A DNA stretch of 64,000 nucleotides from the NCBI GenBank assembly GCA_963931925.1, contig OZ007575.1, positions 36,465,850 to 36,529,849 of the forward strand, read 5' to 3'. Below the pieces are notes generated by a model. That model searched no databases. It saw nothing but the letters and a program-made list of their open reading frames with translations, and was not told the origin of the DNA. The DNA comes from Onchidella celtica. Taxonomy: Eukaryota > Mollusca > Gastropoda > Systellommatophora > Onchidiidae. Made by a program: the position numbers and the translations under genes. Positions 1 to 11,646 of this stretch are shown here, piece by piece. Within the stretch, counting starts at the first letter, position 1; every line of letters starts with the position of its first letter.

Positions 1-335
1 TTGAGTTTGAGTTTGGGTTTTACGGCGCTTCAGTACGATAACGGCCACTTGGCGCCTTTCGCAGCCTTTCTTAGGTACTCTATTTATGTTTGGTATTCAG
101 AGCTTTATCAATTTAAAGTTTTACAAGTAGAAGTACATGTAAATAGTTCCGTATAAACTTTATTACATTGGTAAAATTCTCAAGAGTGCTTCGGCACAGA
201 AGTGAAAAGAATTTTGTAAAAAATATGTTTGTTTTAAATCAAATTGTTGATCTTAGCCTCTTTCAGAAAGGACAAGACCCACTGTGGGTCCAGGTCAGAA
301 AATAATTATTTCATATAATTCGTAGGCATTACAAG
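1..335 (-). repeat. Interspersed repeat family G, copy 1
   Basis: Read on the minus strand, this stretch matches two other places in the window, 26375-26925 and about 59960-60155. Shared landmarks are a GAAAGAGGCTAAGAT stretch, TTGAGAATTTTACCAAT and a late AAGCTCTGAA followed by AAATAGAGTACC. Similarity was judged by eye. There is no coding potential. The family is non-coding and its autonomous partner is not visible here. Confidence 0.6.
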
Positions 336-544
336 TGCCTTCTTTGGATACGCATAAAATCCACACATTCAGTCAAAATATACTTTACTGATAGAATCAT
401 ATAATCTTCAAGGTATGTTTATATTTCACACATATCCGCAGAAGACACTGTGCCTGCTGGTTCATAAAAGTATTCAAATTTCTCACGGTTGTATCTGCAG
501 CGCATTTTGCCCTTTCCTAAGAGAGGCTGGAATCTACATGGTGA

Positions 545-754
545 TTTTAAGCTTTGTTTTCATGTGTACAGAAACTGAATCGGCAAAAATCTATCAAGTA
601 GTAAAAAGAACGAGTGCTTCCATGTGCATGGAAACGGCGCTTCCGTACACAAAAAAAACACATTCTTTCTACATTGTGTATTTCACTACTTGTAAGGTTT
701 TTGACATTTCCGTTGCCGTTACCGTTTCTGTACACATGGAAACACTGCTTTAAA
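545..754. mobile_element. Short inverted-repeat element (MITE-like), about 210 bp
   Basis: The ends form a long imperfect inverted repeat of about 33 bases, 545-577 against 722-754, sharing the perfect core CATGTGTACAGAAAC and its complement. A second short palindrome, TTCCATGTGCATGGAA, lies inside at about 619-634. No transposase is encoded. The layout fits a small non-autonomous DNA transposon, although I could not find a clear target duplication. Confidence 0.5.
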
Positions 755-1355
755 CCATTTCAGCATATTAAATGGACAAAATACATCTCAAAACTGTTCG
801 GATAAACACTATTCTACGCCGGCCTCTTCTCGCTGGATTTTCGTTAGTGGCATGTTCATTGACCCAGATGAAACTGAAAGAATCAAGCTACTCACTGGGG
901 TGACCAAAAGATTAAAGGCGCAAAGTGGAGGTTATCGTGCCGACGCGCTGTTCACTCTTACTCGAATAGGGCAATACCTTCCTCACATTTGGGGGGGGGG
1001 GGTGTATTTCATACAGTGCATGCGATAAGAGCTGTGGTAATTAATTGATTGGAAAAAACAACAACGATTTCACAGCTTTAAAAAAAAAAAAAAGATCACT
1101 ATCAAATTTGTTTATCTGACACCCAGACCAGAAGATAATACCCTGATAGTACACTGTATCCGTCATTACACCACCACACTATTCCTTTCTTCAGACCATG
1201 TTGGTCTTGTGCCCATTTCAATCACCCGGATGAAGCAGGATAAGTGTGACATTGACCAAACGAAAGAGTCGGCTTTTACAACAGCTTTGAAGGTGACCAC
1301 AGTCAAACGGCTACTAAAACGTGTAAGGGGGATATCATATCAAAGAGCCCCTATC
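755..1355. other. No recognised gene; one unexplained open stretch
   Basis: A plus-strand frame is open from about 707 to 1029 and contains a plausible-looking segment (GMFIDPDETERIKLL and following) at about 839-985. It has no convincing splice sites and matches no family I know. The rest holds a G-run at about 990-1002, an A-run at 1081-1094 and otherwise unremarkable AT-rich sequence. Confidence 0.4.
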
Positions 1356-1359
1356 AATA

Positions 1360-1605
1360 CTGCGCCCGGAATGTCACAGACAGTTGCTGCCAGCAAAATG
1401 TACGCCCAAGAAATAATGACAGAAGTTGACTGTGTCTAACCGGGCTTAGTATGATAGGGCTTTTCCCGGATTTACCACCAAAATATAGGAAATTATGTTG
1501 TGTGCATTGCCTGCCAGCAGCTGACTGTGTCATTGCATTCCGGGCTTTGTTTGATACCTGAGGCGGCAAAACTCGGAGACGTACTGAGCGCAACATACAC
1601 ACTTT
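1360..1605 (+). repeat. Interspersed repeat family C, copy 1
   Basis: This matches 57340-57615 in the same orientation. Shared pieces are CTGCCAGCAAAATGTAC, AAGAAATAATG, GACTGTGT and TCCCGGATTTAC. Within each copy the CTGCCAGC...CTGACTG and TAGTATGATAG...CCCGG motifs recur, so the family is built from degenerate internal subrepeats. Short open frames here are incidental. Confidence 0.6.
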
Positions 1606-1985
1606 TGAGAGAAAAATTATTTTTTTTGTTGTGGTCACTTAAGTAGGTTAGGCTCGTGTGATTGTCATTTGTTATATTTCTTTAATACTTTGGCGCCCTA
1701 GATTTTCAAATTTTGAAGCAGAAGATGGTATTCGATACCGTACCGATTTCCAGATGGACCATAAACGGCTACCTGGGTCAAATCATTTCTCTGAACGTTT
1801 TAAATCTCGACACCTCTTGTTATCAAACATACGGATAACAGTCATCCTTCACTTATCTTACTTGTCCCTCATTTCAGAGAAGAAAGTTAGGTGACGCTTA
1901 CATCAGATGCTGATAACAATAAATAGTTTGAAAGGAAAAAAAAAAGGCCTCGCAGATTCTATACATGAGCCGCTTCGTCTACCTA
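1606..1985. other. No recognised feature
   Basis: This is AT-rich sequence between repeat family C and the LINE target site. I saw no splice pattern, recognisable protein or structured repeat. Confidence 0.4.
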
Positions 1986-2521
1986 CAATGACGAAGGGTC
2001 TAACTCCCTTCCATCAACTTTTGAGAAATTGATGATTGACGTTTCTGTGCTCATAGATTTCCGAGATACGACTTTTTTTCTTTTCGGTAATACTGTACTT
2101 ACAAATTACATATCGAAACCGCTTGATACTTTGACACACACTAGAGAAGGAGTGTGGAAGTAGCCGCTAGCGTGTTGTGTGTAATTTAGTTCAGCCAGAA
2201 AGTGGAGATAAGAGCCTTGTCATTTTAAGGGCACGACTTACTGCCGTCATCAAATACAAGAGTTCTGCTTAATGGGAAATATTTGAAATGAAATATATAG
2301 GGTGGCGGCTTTGAAGTCAAAGCCGGATGATACACTAGCTCTGTGCATTTGGAAGTGTATCTAGGTGCAGACGGATTTTGTATTATCGTTTCCATAGAAG
2401 GATTCCGGTAAGTAGATCTTAATTATATGTGGAACTTTCTCTAAAGCATTAGACTGCTCTTTTGCCTATTCTGCGCTTCTGTTTGTCGTGCTCGGCTCAC
2501 TTACGAAATTAGCTCTGCAAG

Positions 2522-3495
2522 ATGGCGGATTCTAACACGGTGAGCGGGGATAGTGCGGATATAACTGGGCGCAGGGTGTGCTTTATCTTGCACTCAACCA
2601 TTGCCCCTCCAGATGGTAGTTTAATTAAGGGATTAGACTTGTGCAGAGCCTGTGAGGCTACGACAGGTCCTCAAGGCATTGAGGGGGATTGTGGAGGATT
2701 TATGTAAAAGGGGCGGGGGCTAGACAAAAACTGCTTACGGAAGGGATTGTATTCATGGGACAATCGGTGTCACTATTGGCAAGAAACCCCTTTGCTTTCT
2801 CGGACACAGGACGAAGCACCACGAAAATCATCGTCGGAGGTATACCTCTATCAGTCAGTAACGACGAGATAGAGAAGGCGTTAACTGTCAAAGGGGTAGT
2901 GCTAAGGTCAGCAATAAAAGAGGAACACTATAGAGACGAGAAGGGAGGGTGGACTGGGTATAAAACAGGCAGGCGTTTTATGTACGCAGACATCCCTGCA
3001 ATCAATTTAGAAGTTTCCATCCCTATAGGTATATGGAGAGGGACGGTTTATTACAGGGAACAGATCCGACCAGGACGACATCCAAAGAACATTGACACTA
3101 ACAGGACACCAGTTGACGATGACAACGACAAAGGGGAAAACATACCAGTGACACACAATGACATTCCAAACACAGAGCACGACTCAGACAAGCACACAAC
3201 AAACACAAGTATTCGCTCACCTACTTATGCAGATACAACTAGCCAGGGAACACACAACAGTAGGCCAAAAACAAAAGACAGAACAGGTGAACGAGGAACA
3301 GGTAAACAAACAAACATTAAACAAATGATGTTAAACCGCTCACGGAGTATGTCGTGTCGAGGACAACAACGCTCACACAGCCTACAGAACAAAAGAGCCG
3401 GCGACACAATTGATTCACCAAATGAAAAAGTGAGGAGACAGGAGGAGGAGGAAACAGAAGGCTGCGAGCACAGCCAGCAGGGAAAGGAAACCTAA
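2522..3495 (+). pseudogene. LINE ORF1 protein, frameshifted
   Basis: ORF1 of an L1/Tx1-type LINE should encode an RNA-binding chaperone that coats the element RNA. The first part (2522-2707) starts MADSNTVSG and carries LCRACEATTG. The second part (2689-3495, another frame) begins at WRIYVKGAGARQ and includes TTKIIVGGIPLSVSNDEIEKAL, an RRM-like stretch. The frame changes near 2683-2690, at a run of G, consistent with a one-base indel. The C-terminal third is polar, rich in T, N, R and E, ending EEEETEGCEHSQQGKET. The usual zinc knuckles of such ORF1 proteins are not evident. It sits just upstream of ORF2, with 75 bases between the ORF1 stop and the ORF2 ATG. Confidence 0.7.
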
Positions 3496-3570
3496 TTTGA
3501 ACTCCCCTTGTGTGTGACCACCGGGAAACGACAAGGACCGATAAAGGACTACGCTTTCAGAAAAACCCCC

Positions 3571-6500
3571 ATGCTTGTATTGTCTCTGAACTGCAGAGGC
3601 CTAAATAAAAAAATTAAACGTACAATTATTTTTTAAAAATGCAGAAAGTACGATATCGCATGTTTACAAGAAACGCATGTTACGGATGACCAGGGAGAGG
3701 AGTGGAAGAAAGAATGGGGAGGAGAGATGTTCTATTCCGCTGGTACAAACAGAAGTAAAGGCCAAATCATACTCATCAATAAAAATCTTAGTTTCGAAGA
3801 AATCAGACTGGTGTATTCATCAGCGCGGGTTTTAGGTATCAATATTAAAATACGGGGATCAGAATTCTCCATCTTCAACATATACGGCCCAGTAATGAAA
3901 GCAGAAAAAGTATCTCTTATATCTCAGCTGACCCAAACACTGTCTTTATTTAATAATAAGATAATATGTGGAGACTTTAATATCATTCGGGATAATAACC
4001 TAGATATTGTAGCTGGAGAGCCACATGATCGAAAAGAAATCCTCGAGCTGCACAAAATGACTAACATGCTAGACTTGTTCGACGCGTGGCGTTGCTACCA
4101 TGGGGCTGAAAAGGACTACACTTGGGCCAGAAAAACACCTTTCATAGCTAGAAGGTTAGATTACATATTTTGTGATAACAACCTATTAGCCCACATCGAA
4201 AATGCTTATCATGAAATTGTTACACTCAGCGACCACAAAGGGGTCATAGCAAAAATATGTACTGCTTCATTTAAAAAAGGACCATCAATCTGGAAATTCA
4301 ACAACTCACTGCTGGAAGATGATAATTTCATTCTGGAAATGAATATGCTCATTGACGTTTTTATTCGGGACAACTTAGAGCTTGAACCAACTGTTAGATG
4401 GGAACTTTTAAAAACTGAGATGAAATCTTTCTGCATACAATATTCGAAAACAAAGAAACAGCTCAGGAAAAATAAAGAACGAGATTTAGAACTAGATATT
4501 GAAAGGATAAATAAGCAGCTACTCGCAGAACCGAGTAATGAAAATCTACAAAAAGAAATGGCAATCTTAAAACAGAACTTAGAAGTATTTCTTTTATACA
4601 AAGCAAGGGGGGCTCAGATAAGATCGAGAGTTAAGTGGATAGAGGAGGGCGAAAAGAACACAAAATACTTCCTATCATTAGAAAAGAGAAAGGGGATTGC
4701 AAACACTTTATACGAACTAAGAGTGAATGATAACGCCCTCAAAAAACCATTAGAAATATTGAATCAGATTCGACAGTTTTTTGAAAACTTGTATAAGAAA
4801 CAGAGTGCAGAAACCGATATAAAGTCATTATTGAATAGCTATTTAGAAAATATTGAATACCCAGTATTAGATGAAAGCGAAAAAGAAATAATGGAAGATA
4901 AGATTACAGTAGAAGAACTTGGATATGCACTATCTAAACTTAATAATGAGTCAGCACCTGGAAGTGATGGACTGACGACTCCCTTCTATAAGTGTTTCTG
5001 GGGACGACTTAAGACATTGTTGTGGGAAAGTCTGTCCGACTCAGTGATAAAGGGAGAGCTTACAACAACGCAAAAAAGGGGCGTAATTACACTGCTGCAT
5101 AAGGGAAACAACTTAGAGAGAAATAATATAAATAATTGGAGACCAGTGAGTCTTACTAATACAGATTATAAAATTTTCTCTAAATGGTTAGCGCTGAAAC
5201 TTCAAAGGGTTATGGAGAAACTTATACATAATAATCAGGTGGGTTTTATCAAAGGCAGATCGATCTCAAATTTGATTCGTACTATAGATGATTGTATGAC
5301 CTTAGTCAGGAAGGAGGAAGATGGGGCAGGTATCTTAGTCTCGCTAGATTTCCAAAAGGCGTTCGATAGTATTGATAAAAAAGCAATCATATATGCACTT
5401 GAAGCTTTCAATTTTGGCAATAACTTTATTCAATATATTAAAACATTGATACGAAATACTGAAAGCTGTGTAAAAAATGGAGGCTGGGTCTCAAACTGGT
5501 TTAAAACGGAACGCGGAGTGAGGCAAGGCTGTTGTGTCAGCCCTCTACTTTTTATTTTAGTGGCAGAAATTATGGCCATTAAGGTAAGATATAATCCGCA
5601 TATAAAATGCATACAATTGAAAAATACCTTGGATAATAAATTATACCAATATGCAGATGATGTAACATTGATGGTAAACCATACTAATGATTTGAAAGAA
5701 GCTCTTAGGGACATCGAAAGATTCGGGGAATTCTCAGGGTTGAAATTAAATAAAAACAAATGCAAGGGGATGGAAATAGGTGATAGGATTGTGGGAACTA
5801 GTGATATGGGAATATCGTGGCTTAAGAAAGGAGATAATATGAAAATACTGGGCATTTTTTTTAATGCTGATCAAGAAATATCATGCGTAGAAGAGAACTG
5901 GAATGAAAGGATAAGAAAAATTGAAGAAATCATTCAAAGATGGAAAAGACGTAATTTATCATGTTATGGTAAAATAACTGTGGTAAAGAGCCTTCTATTG
6001 TCACAGTTGAGCTATATAATACAGTCCCTGAGTTTACCGCAAAATATATTGCAAGAAATAGATTCTAAGATATTTAAATTCATTTGGCAGAAAAAATATT
6101 CAAATAAGAAAGCATTTGAGAAGGTAAAAAGAACTGTAATTTGCAAAGAATTCTCTAAAGGGGGTTTAGGTATGATTAGTTTAAAGGATCAGCAGAAAGT
6201 GTTTCTAATGAAGTGGATGAAATGGGTGACATCGAAAAGTAATACAACGAATGAAGGCTGTGTAAATACTTCGGAACACTTTTTCTCACAATTGGGAGGG
6301 AGCAAATACTTCGTAGAAGGTAATTTTAGCATCAAACGTAAGGTAAAAATAAATACTATCGCATCTTTATTCTGGAGAACCGTAGCTAGTACCTGGATAG
6401 AGGCCAAGGATACAAAAGTAGTAGAATACGATATGGATAACCTTTCAAAACAAGATTTATTAAATCAACCTTTATTTAATAATACACTGTTTCAATATAA

Positions 6501-7305
6501 AAGAAAACTCCTTTTTTTCCCAAAATGGGTTGAAGCAAATGTTAGATATGTACATGACATATGGAATGAGGAAGGGGTAATTAGAAGGGAGATAATACAG
6601 GAAAAGACAGGAAATTATCCAGGACTGTTTGAATATAATGCAATGACAAATGCCTTTACAGAAAACCAGAGGGAATTACTAAACAGGGTCACAAAGGACA
6701 TGATTAAGGAAGCCATAGAGAGAGCTCGTAAGCTGCCTGAACATGTAGAATCTTTCTTTGCCAAAACTAATAAGCAGATACGAAATTCGTTTTTAAACAC
6801 GAGAGATGGCACTATTTGTGGAGTGAGCTTTTGGAAAAGAAAGTTGGATATAGATATAACAAAATATTTTATGATAGCAAAAAATGCATCTCGTGAAAGT
6901 AGACTTAGGCTTCTTCACTTCAAATTAATACATAATATCTATCCCACCAACATACTACTTACACGAATAGGAATAAAATCATCGGAAAACTGTGCATACT
7001 GCAATGAAAGAGACTATATAGAACATTTCTTCTATCGTTGTAAGAAAGTCAGAGAATTTTGGTATCATATTGGCCAGATGATCTTCATGAAAACAGGATA
7101 TAAATTAGACATGGACGAAGTGACAGCACTCTTTGGGATAGTTAAAGAAGACCATAACGAATGTACAAGTAAGAGGATAAATATTATAAATCACATTATA
7201 CTAATAGCCAAATTATGTATAAGTAAGATGAAATATGGAACCATGAATAACGTTTTCCACATCTTCGAAATAGAATGGCAGCATAGGGAGCATTTAATGG
7301 AATAG
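3571..7305 (+). pseudogene. LINE ORF2: AP endonuclease and reverse transcriptase
   Basis: This polyprotein nicks target DNA and copies the element RNA there. The natural start is ATG at 3571 (MLVLSLNCRGLN), but a TAA at 3634-3636 interrupts the same frame. An uninterrupted 1192-codon frame starts at ATG 3727. Endonuclease motifs in order are NCRGLN, LQETH, GDFN, RLDYIF and SDHKGV. Reverse transcriptase motifs are RPVSLTNTDYKIFSKWLA, GFIKGRS, SLDFQKAFDS, GVRQGCCVSPLLF and the catalytic YADDVTLM. A C-terminal zinc motif CAYCNERDYIEHFFYRC follows. This is the standard L1/Tx1 arrangement. Only the one stop breaks it, so the copy looks young. The downstream ATG product would lack the first endonuclease motifs. 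Confidence 0.9.
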
Positions 7306-7561
7306 CCATTCTGTACAGACAAGTGATTTTTAATTGTTGGCGTGCCATGAGAGGTTTTGGTACCCCGAACTCAACTTGGGTTTCATCAGACTGATGTCAT
7401 TTGATATGACCGGATAATCAGCCACCAGTATCTAGAAAGTGATCATCGTCTATGGCATATTAAAAGTTGTGTCTTGCAGAGTGTTAATTGAGAAAATGTA
7501 GATGGCGGATGAAAGTGAAATAAAAGCAAAAAAAAAAAAAAAAAGGGCAATGACGAAAGGT

Positions 7562-8766
7562 GAAAAATGCGAAACCAACATTCCAAAGTGCATGAAGTAA
7601 AGTTAGATTAAATACAGGTGCTCCTATTGTCATTACGATACTGATAGCTTAGACAACATAAACACCTTGTTTGATGTCTCTGTGTCATTGCATCTTTACC
7701 AGTAATTCATACACCGCAGTTTTCCTTCTTGGCCAGTTTTTGAAAAAGACATTATCGTTATTTTTTTATTTTTTTTCTTATTGCATCATGTACCCAAGTT
7801 CGATTTTGTTTAAACAGTTAATTTCTCTGAATGTTCAGAGTTTGGGGTTTAGGATTTGTTGAAACTGGGACTATTTTCCCTTACCTTTTTTTTTTTTTTT
7901 TGCTGAATTACAAACTCGTCAGCTGGTAATGAAAAAAAACCTAAAGGGTTCGAGAACAGCCGACAACAAAGTATTCAGTACACTATTATTTATTATCTAT
8001 ACTTTCGGTGTATCTTAACAGATCTTTTATTTAATCTATAATTCATTAATATTTTGTCTTATTCATTCAGTATTTTTAGTTGCTGGAAGCACATGTACGT
8101 GGAAAACTGCATGATTATATACCAGCGGATGTAACTGAATGACAAAACTGTCAGCTGATAATGAAAAAACCTAAAGGGTTCGAGAACAGCCGACTACAAA
8201 GTATTCAGTACAGGACAATACTAGAATACATGGCAGAAGCCCACTAGGTTTGATCTCTCTCTTACCTAGGAATATTTCTATTTCTGTAAATGTAATTCCT
8301 ATTTAATCTTATCTACTTTTTCAATTACTAGACTTGCAGAAAAAGTAACTTCATAATAATCTGAGCAAACTTAATAGCAATATCTAATTTCTGAGTCATG
8401 CACAAAATGAATGCATTAAAATTCGCATTTCAATCTGAGCCCAAAAAAAAAAAAGAGAGAAAAAAAAAAAAAAAGAAATGAAATATATAATAGATAAATG
8501 ATATAATAAATAAAATAAATTTGAAATAAAATGAAATATTCGCATAATATAGTGTTTTATCATGGACAACCTTTGCTTAATATTTTTTTGTTTTAAGAGA
8601 GTATTCCGTCTTGCAGTCTGGCGTTGATATATATATTAGCAAATTTCTGTCCCATAAAATGGGAACCAAAATAAAAAATAAATCATAAGGTCGGCTTTCA
8701 AGATCAAAAGCGGCCTTCACTACCCTGAATTATTACAAAACAATGTACTGTTTGTTTTAATACTAA
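7562..8766. other. AT-rich intergenic stretch with a direct repeat
   Basis: No gene is recognised. A segment of about 70 bases containing CCTAAAGGGTTCGAGAACAG occurs at 7913-7983 and again at 8144-8213, nearly identical and in the same orientation, each preceded by a TCAGCTG(G/A)TAATGAAAA stretch. The intervening 160 bases are unique AT-rich sequence. A-runs and TATA-like tracts elsewhere are not diagnostic. Confidence 0.5.
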
Positions 8767-9155
8767 TAGGTCTTTATTTTAGACGGTTTACGTTTACTGC
8801 TCTTGGCATTTACACCTCACTTTTCTTGTTTTTGCTCCTGAGTGTTTTTATCGTAGGGATTAGGTTTTCTTCTTAGAATTTTGCCTGGGAAGCTGCTTTG
8901 TTCGGCCTGCTCTTCTCGATTTTCAAATGCCATGGTATCTTTAAATGTGCGCAATATGCACACGGGCCAGGCGAGTTTCTCGTCCCTATCTGAGAAGACT
9001 AGGTGCTCAATCCTGCCTACCACAGGGTCAGGGACAGAAATCCCCCCCCCCCTCCAAAAACATTTGAACATGCCTGCAGCTGCCAGGGATCGAACCCGGT
9101 ACCTTCGGCACTAGAGTCCAACACCTTGCGACTTGCCTGTAGATCAACGTGTGCC
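8767..9155 (-). mobile_element. tRNA-derived SINE, copy A
   Basis: On the minus strand it begins with a tRNA-like head: an A-box-like region, then a B box within CCGGGTTCGATCCCTGG, about 9070-9090. A conserved body follows (CCTAGTCTTCTCAGATAG, then a cytosine-rich GCCCGTGTGCA stretch), ending with the tail TCTAAAATAAAGACC. It matches copies at 47423 and 55583. SINEs of this type use RNA polymerase III promoters in the head and borrow LINE machinery through the tail. Runs of C/G near the head are expanded. Confidence 0.8.
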
Positions 9156-10526
9156 CCCCCCCCCCCCCCACCCTCAATGAAGAGAATGTATTAACATGTC
9201 TTTCATTTAAAAAAAGATTAACTTTGAAATTCATATATCCCTCACTATTGGGTTTTGCTGTGCTAAACCACAGGCTTTAGCAGTAATCTGGGAGCTTATC
9301 TTCCGTTAGTTAAAATGATAATGAATCCTGAAATGTCACCTAAAATATACTAAAAATGAGAATGACATTTAAAATGTGTGTTTCTCATATTAACTGGCCT
9401 GTGATCTGTCTAGAAACAGTATTAAGCTTCAAATGTCACACATAAATTACTATCATTAGCATGAAATTGATTCAAATAAACAAGAGGAAACCTGACTTAA
9501 AAAGAATTACTTTCATAAGAGCAGTAAAATCCTGATGCTCTGAGACAATTACAAACAAACGAACTTAATTAACGAAATAGACACAAACTGAAACCACTCA
9601 TTATTAGCTTATGGCCCGGTCAAATTTACAACAATCAAATATTATAAACTCTGACATAGCAAGTTAAACATGTCAAATTTAAAATATAATTTTATAACTG
9701 TGTTAATTTTAGTCTCAGGGGCCTGACTGTTGAATTCTGACTACTCCGATTTAGAATTTAAACTTATGGACATGCCCCTTTGAGCTTTTCATACCCAGAG
9801 TAATTTTTTTTCTTTTCTTTTTTTTCTTTGTAAGGAGAATTTATTCTGGAAATCAGAATTAATTTCAGTTAAATGTCTGCTTAAAAGAACCAGGTGCATG
9901 GGGTAAAACCTAACTGTGAACAGCCAGTAGCAAGTTGCAAGTGAGTCTGAGTTTGGAGAATGCATGTGGACATGATAACAACCATATACTGTACCAGAAA
10001 GAAGCAAAAACAACAGATAGATTACAGCAGAGTGATAGAACAGAAGGAGACCCTACCAGAAGAGCCCATCAACCACCCGCTGGCCAGTGTGAATAGCCTG
10101 ATTATATTTCACAACAAATTGTGACTACATTTTCACCAGGAAATAGATCTATGTATAAATAACTGAATGAGGTAGAAATATCTCAACAAATTTCTGTCCT
10201 TGCACTTTGGTCAACTGATTACGAAGGTTTGAAATTTGCAATTTCTGACAATGTTAATGTTATTGTTATGTTATCATTCTGGCTGCATACACAATGATGT
10301 GACAAGTGACCACCTGATTTGTGCACGCCAGAGATAAATCAAACTGCTGAGAACAACGAGAGTAAAAAAACGGAAATATCTCCATCACTCATGAATCTTC
10401 ATATCAGCAAACCATAAGTTTTTAAAAGGTAAATATTTTTTTTGCATTGCATTATTTGTTAAAGGGGAATTAAACAGACTAAAGAAATAAAATTGCACCA
10501 TTTATCTCCCTTGTCTATACCAGAGT
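9156..10526. other. No recognised feature
   Basis: This is AT-rich, apparently unique sequence with short open frames lacking family motifs or credible splice borders. A (TTTTC)-like pyrimidine run sits at about 9806-9830. I found nothing else. Confidence 0.4.
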
Positions 10527-10756
10527 ATCTCAGATTAAATGTCATACATTATCATTTAAAGTGTATCCGTACATCTAACAGTTCTCAATGTCAAAATGAC
10601 TCCTTAGAATATTAATAGAAAAAGGGTCATTAAATATAAGATCTCAGATTAAATGTCATACATTATCAATTAAGTGTATCCCTACACCTAACAGTTCTCA
10701 ATGTCAAAATGTCTCCTTAGAATATTAATTAATAGAAAATGAGTTATTAAATACTA
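10527..10756 (+). repeat. Tandem duplication, two copies of about 114 bp
   Basis: The unit beginning ATCTCAGATTAAATGTCATA at 10527 is repeated head to tail from 10641. Both units share GTGTATCC, TAACAGTTCTCAATGTCAAA and TCCTTAGAATATTAAT. The second copy has a few substitutions and small indels. It is non-coding. Confidence 0.8.
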
Positions 10757-11404
10757 GGCTATCAACTCCAATATCGCACTCCAAAACACTCCTCCACATA
10801 ACCATTCTGGTATGACAATGATCCCTTACCCACTAATACATAATCTACAACAAAGTACAGCCCATGATTCATTGGAAAAAAAAAAATCCCACACCAAAAA
10901 AACATTCTGATATATCTTCAATGATTCTGAGTGACTGGATTAAATGAGAGAGCCACACAAGTGTATACCATACCATTCACTTCCATTTCTGACATTCCCA
11001 ACAAGAAGCAATCCACCTCTATGCTCTTGGTGCAAAGTAAAACACAATAATGATAATGTCACAATCACCAATAAAGCTATTGTTCTTCGGACAGTATAAT
11101 AAACCAGTAAACAGTGCAAATCTGACAGTTTTCAACAGCACTTAATTTGAACTCATTGGCAACTTGGTCCCGTAAGTTAAGGGTGCCACAATGGTGTGAG
11201 AGGTCCTATAAAATGTTCAAATACCACTCACGGTAGGGGGCTCATTCCAATTTTTCACCATGGTTCTAAATGATTGCCTGATGAGGCTCACGCCTTATTT
11301 CTCATGCTGCCTCAGTGCAAAGAAATGGCTTGCAAAACTCAAGATAAAACTAAAAAAAAAAAAACACCCACAAAAAATTGCAACCCCTTTCTTGTCTCCC
11401 AACT
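10757..11404. other. No recognised feature
   Basis: Non-coding sequence up to the broken LTR edge at 11405. The expected remainder of the 3' LTR of the neighbouring Ty3/Gypsy element is absent from this side. Confidence 0.4.
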
Positions 11405-11493
11405 GCAGATAGTTAGACAAACAGATAAAACAAACAGTACATGACAAGCGATTAAAGTAACACAAAGCACATAAACATAGCAACATCACGACA
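11405..11493 (-). repeat. Truncated 3' LTR remnant (89 bp)
   Basis: Nearly identical to 15540-15628, the start of the 5' LTR. The polypurine tract abuts it at 11494. Similarity ends abruptly at 11404/11405. Confidence 0.85.
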
Positions 11494-11646
11494 TTCTTCC
11501 CCCCTCAGGTAATCGGGGACATCATTAAACACGTTTTCAAAATTACAATGACCCCCAATTAATACTAGCGAACAAAAATGCAATGAAACGTTATTGTCAC
11601 AAATTGCATCAAGTATGCATAGAAAAAGTCCTGGTGATCGTAGAGT

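Larger units (their letters stand above)
2000..7547 (+). mobile_element. Near full-length Tx1/L1-type LINE with poly(A) tail
   Basis: This non-LTR retrotransposon has a 5' leader of about 520 bp, ORF1, ORF2 and a short 3' region ending in a run of A at 7529-7544 after AATAAAAGC. Likely target duplications flank it: CAATGACGAAGGGT at 1986-1999 and CAATGACGAAAGGT at 7548-7561, 13 of 14 bases identical. That would make the copy essentially full length. ORF2 has the AP-like endonuclease plus reverse transcriptase plus CCHC layout of the L1/Tx1 group. The copy carries one frameshift in ORF1 and one stop near the start of ORF2, so it is probably inactive but recent. Placing the 5' boundary by the duplication is an inference. 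Confidence 0.75.

Noticed and set aside
9070..9140. A stand-alone tRNA gene
   Set aside because: The B box and A-box-like region belong to the head of a SINE; the same head is followed by the same body at 47423 and 55583, and no clean cloverleaf could be drawn.
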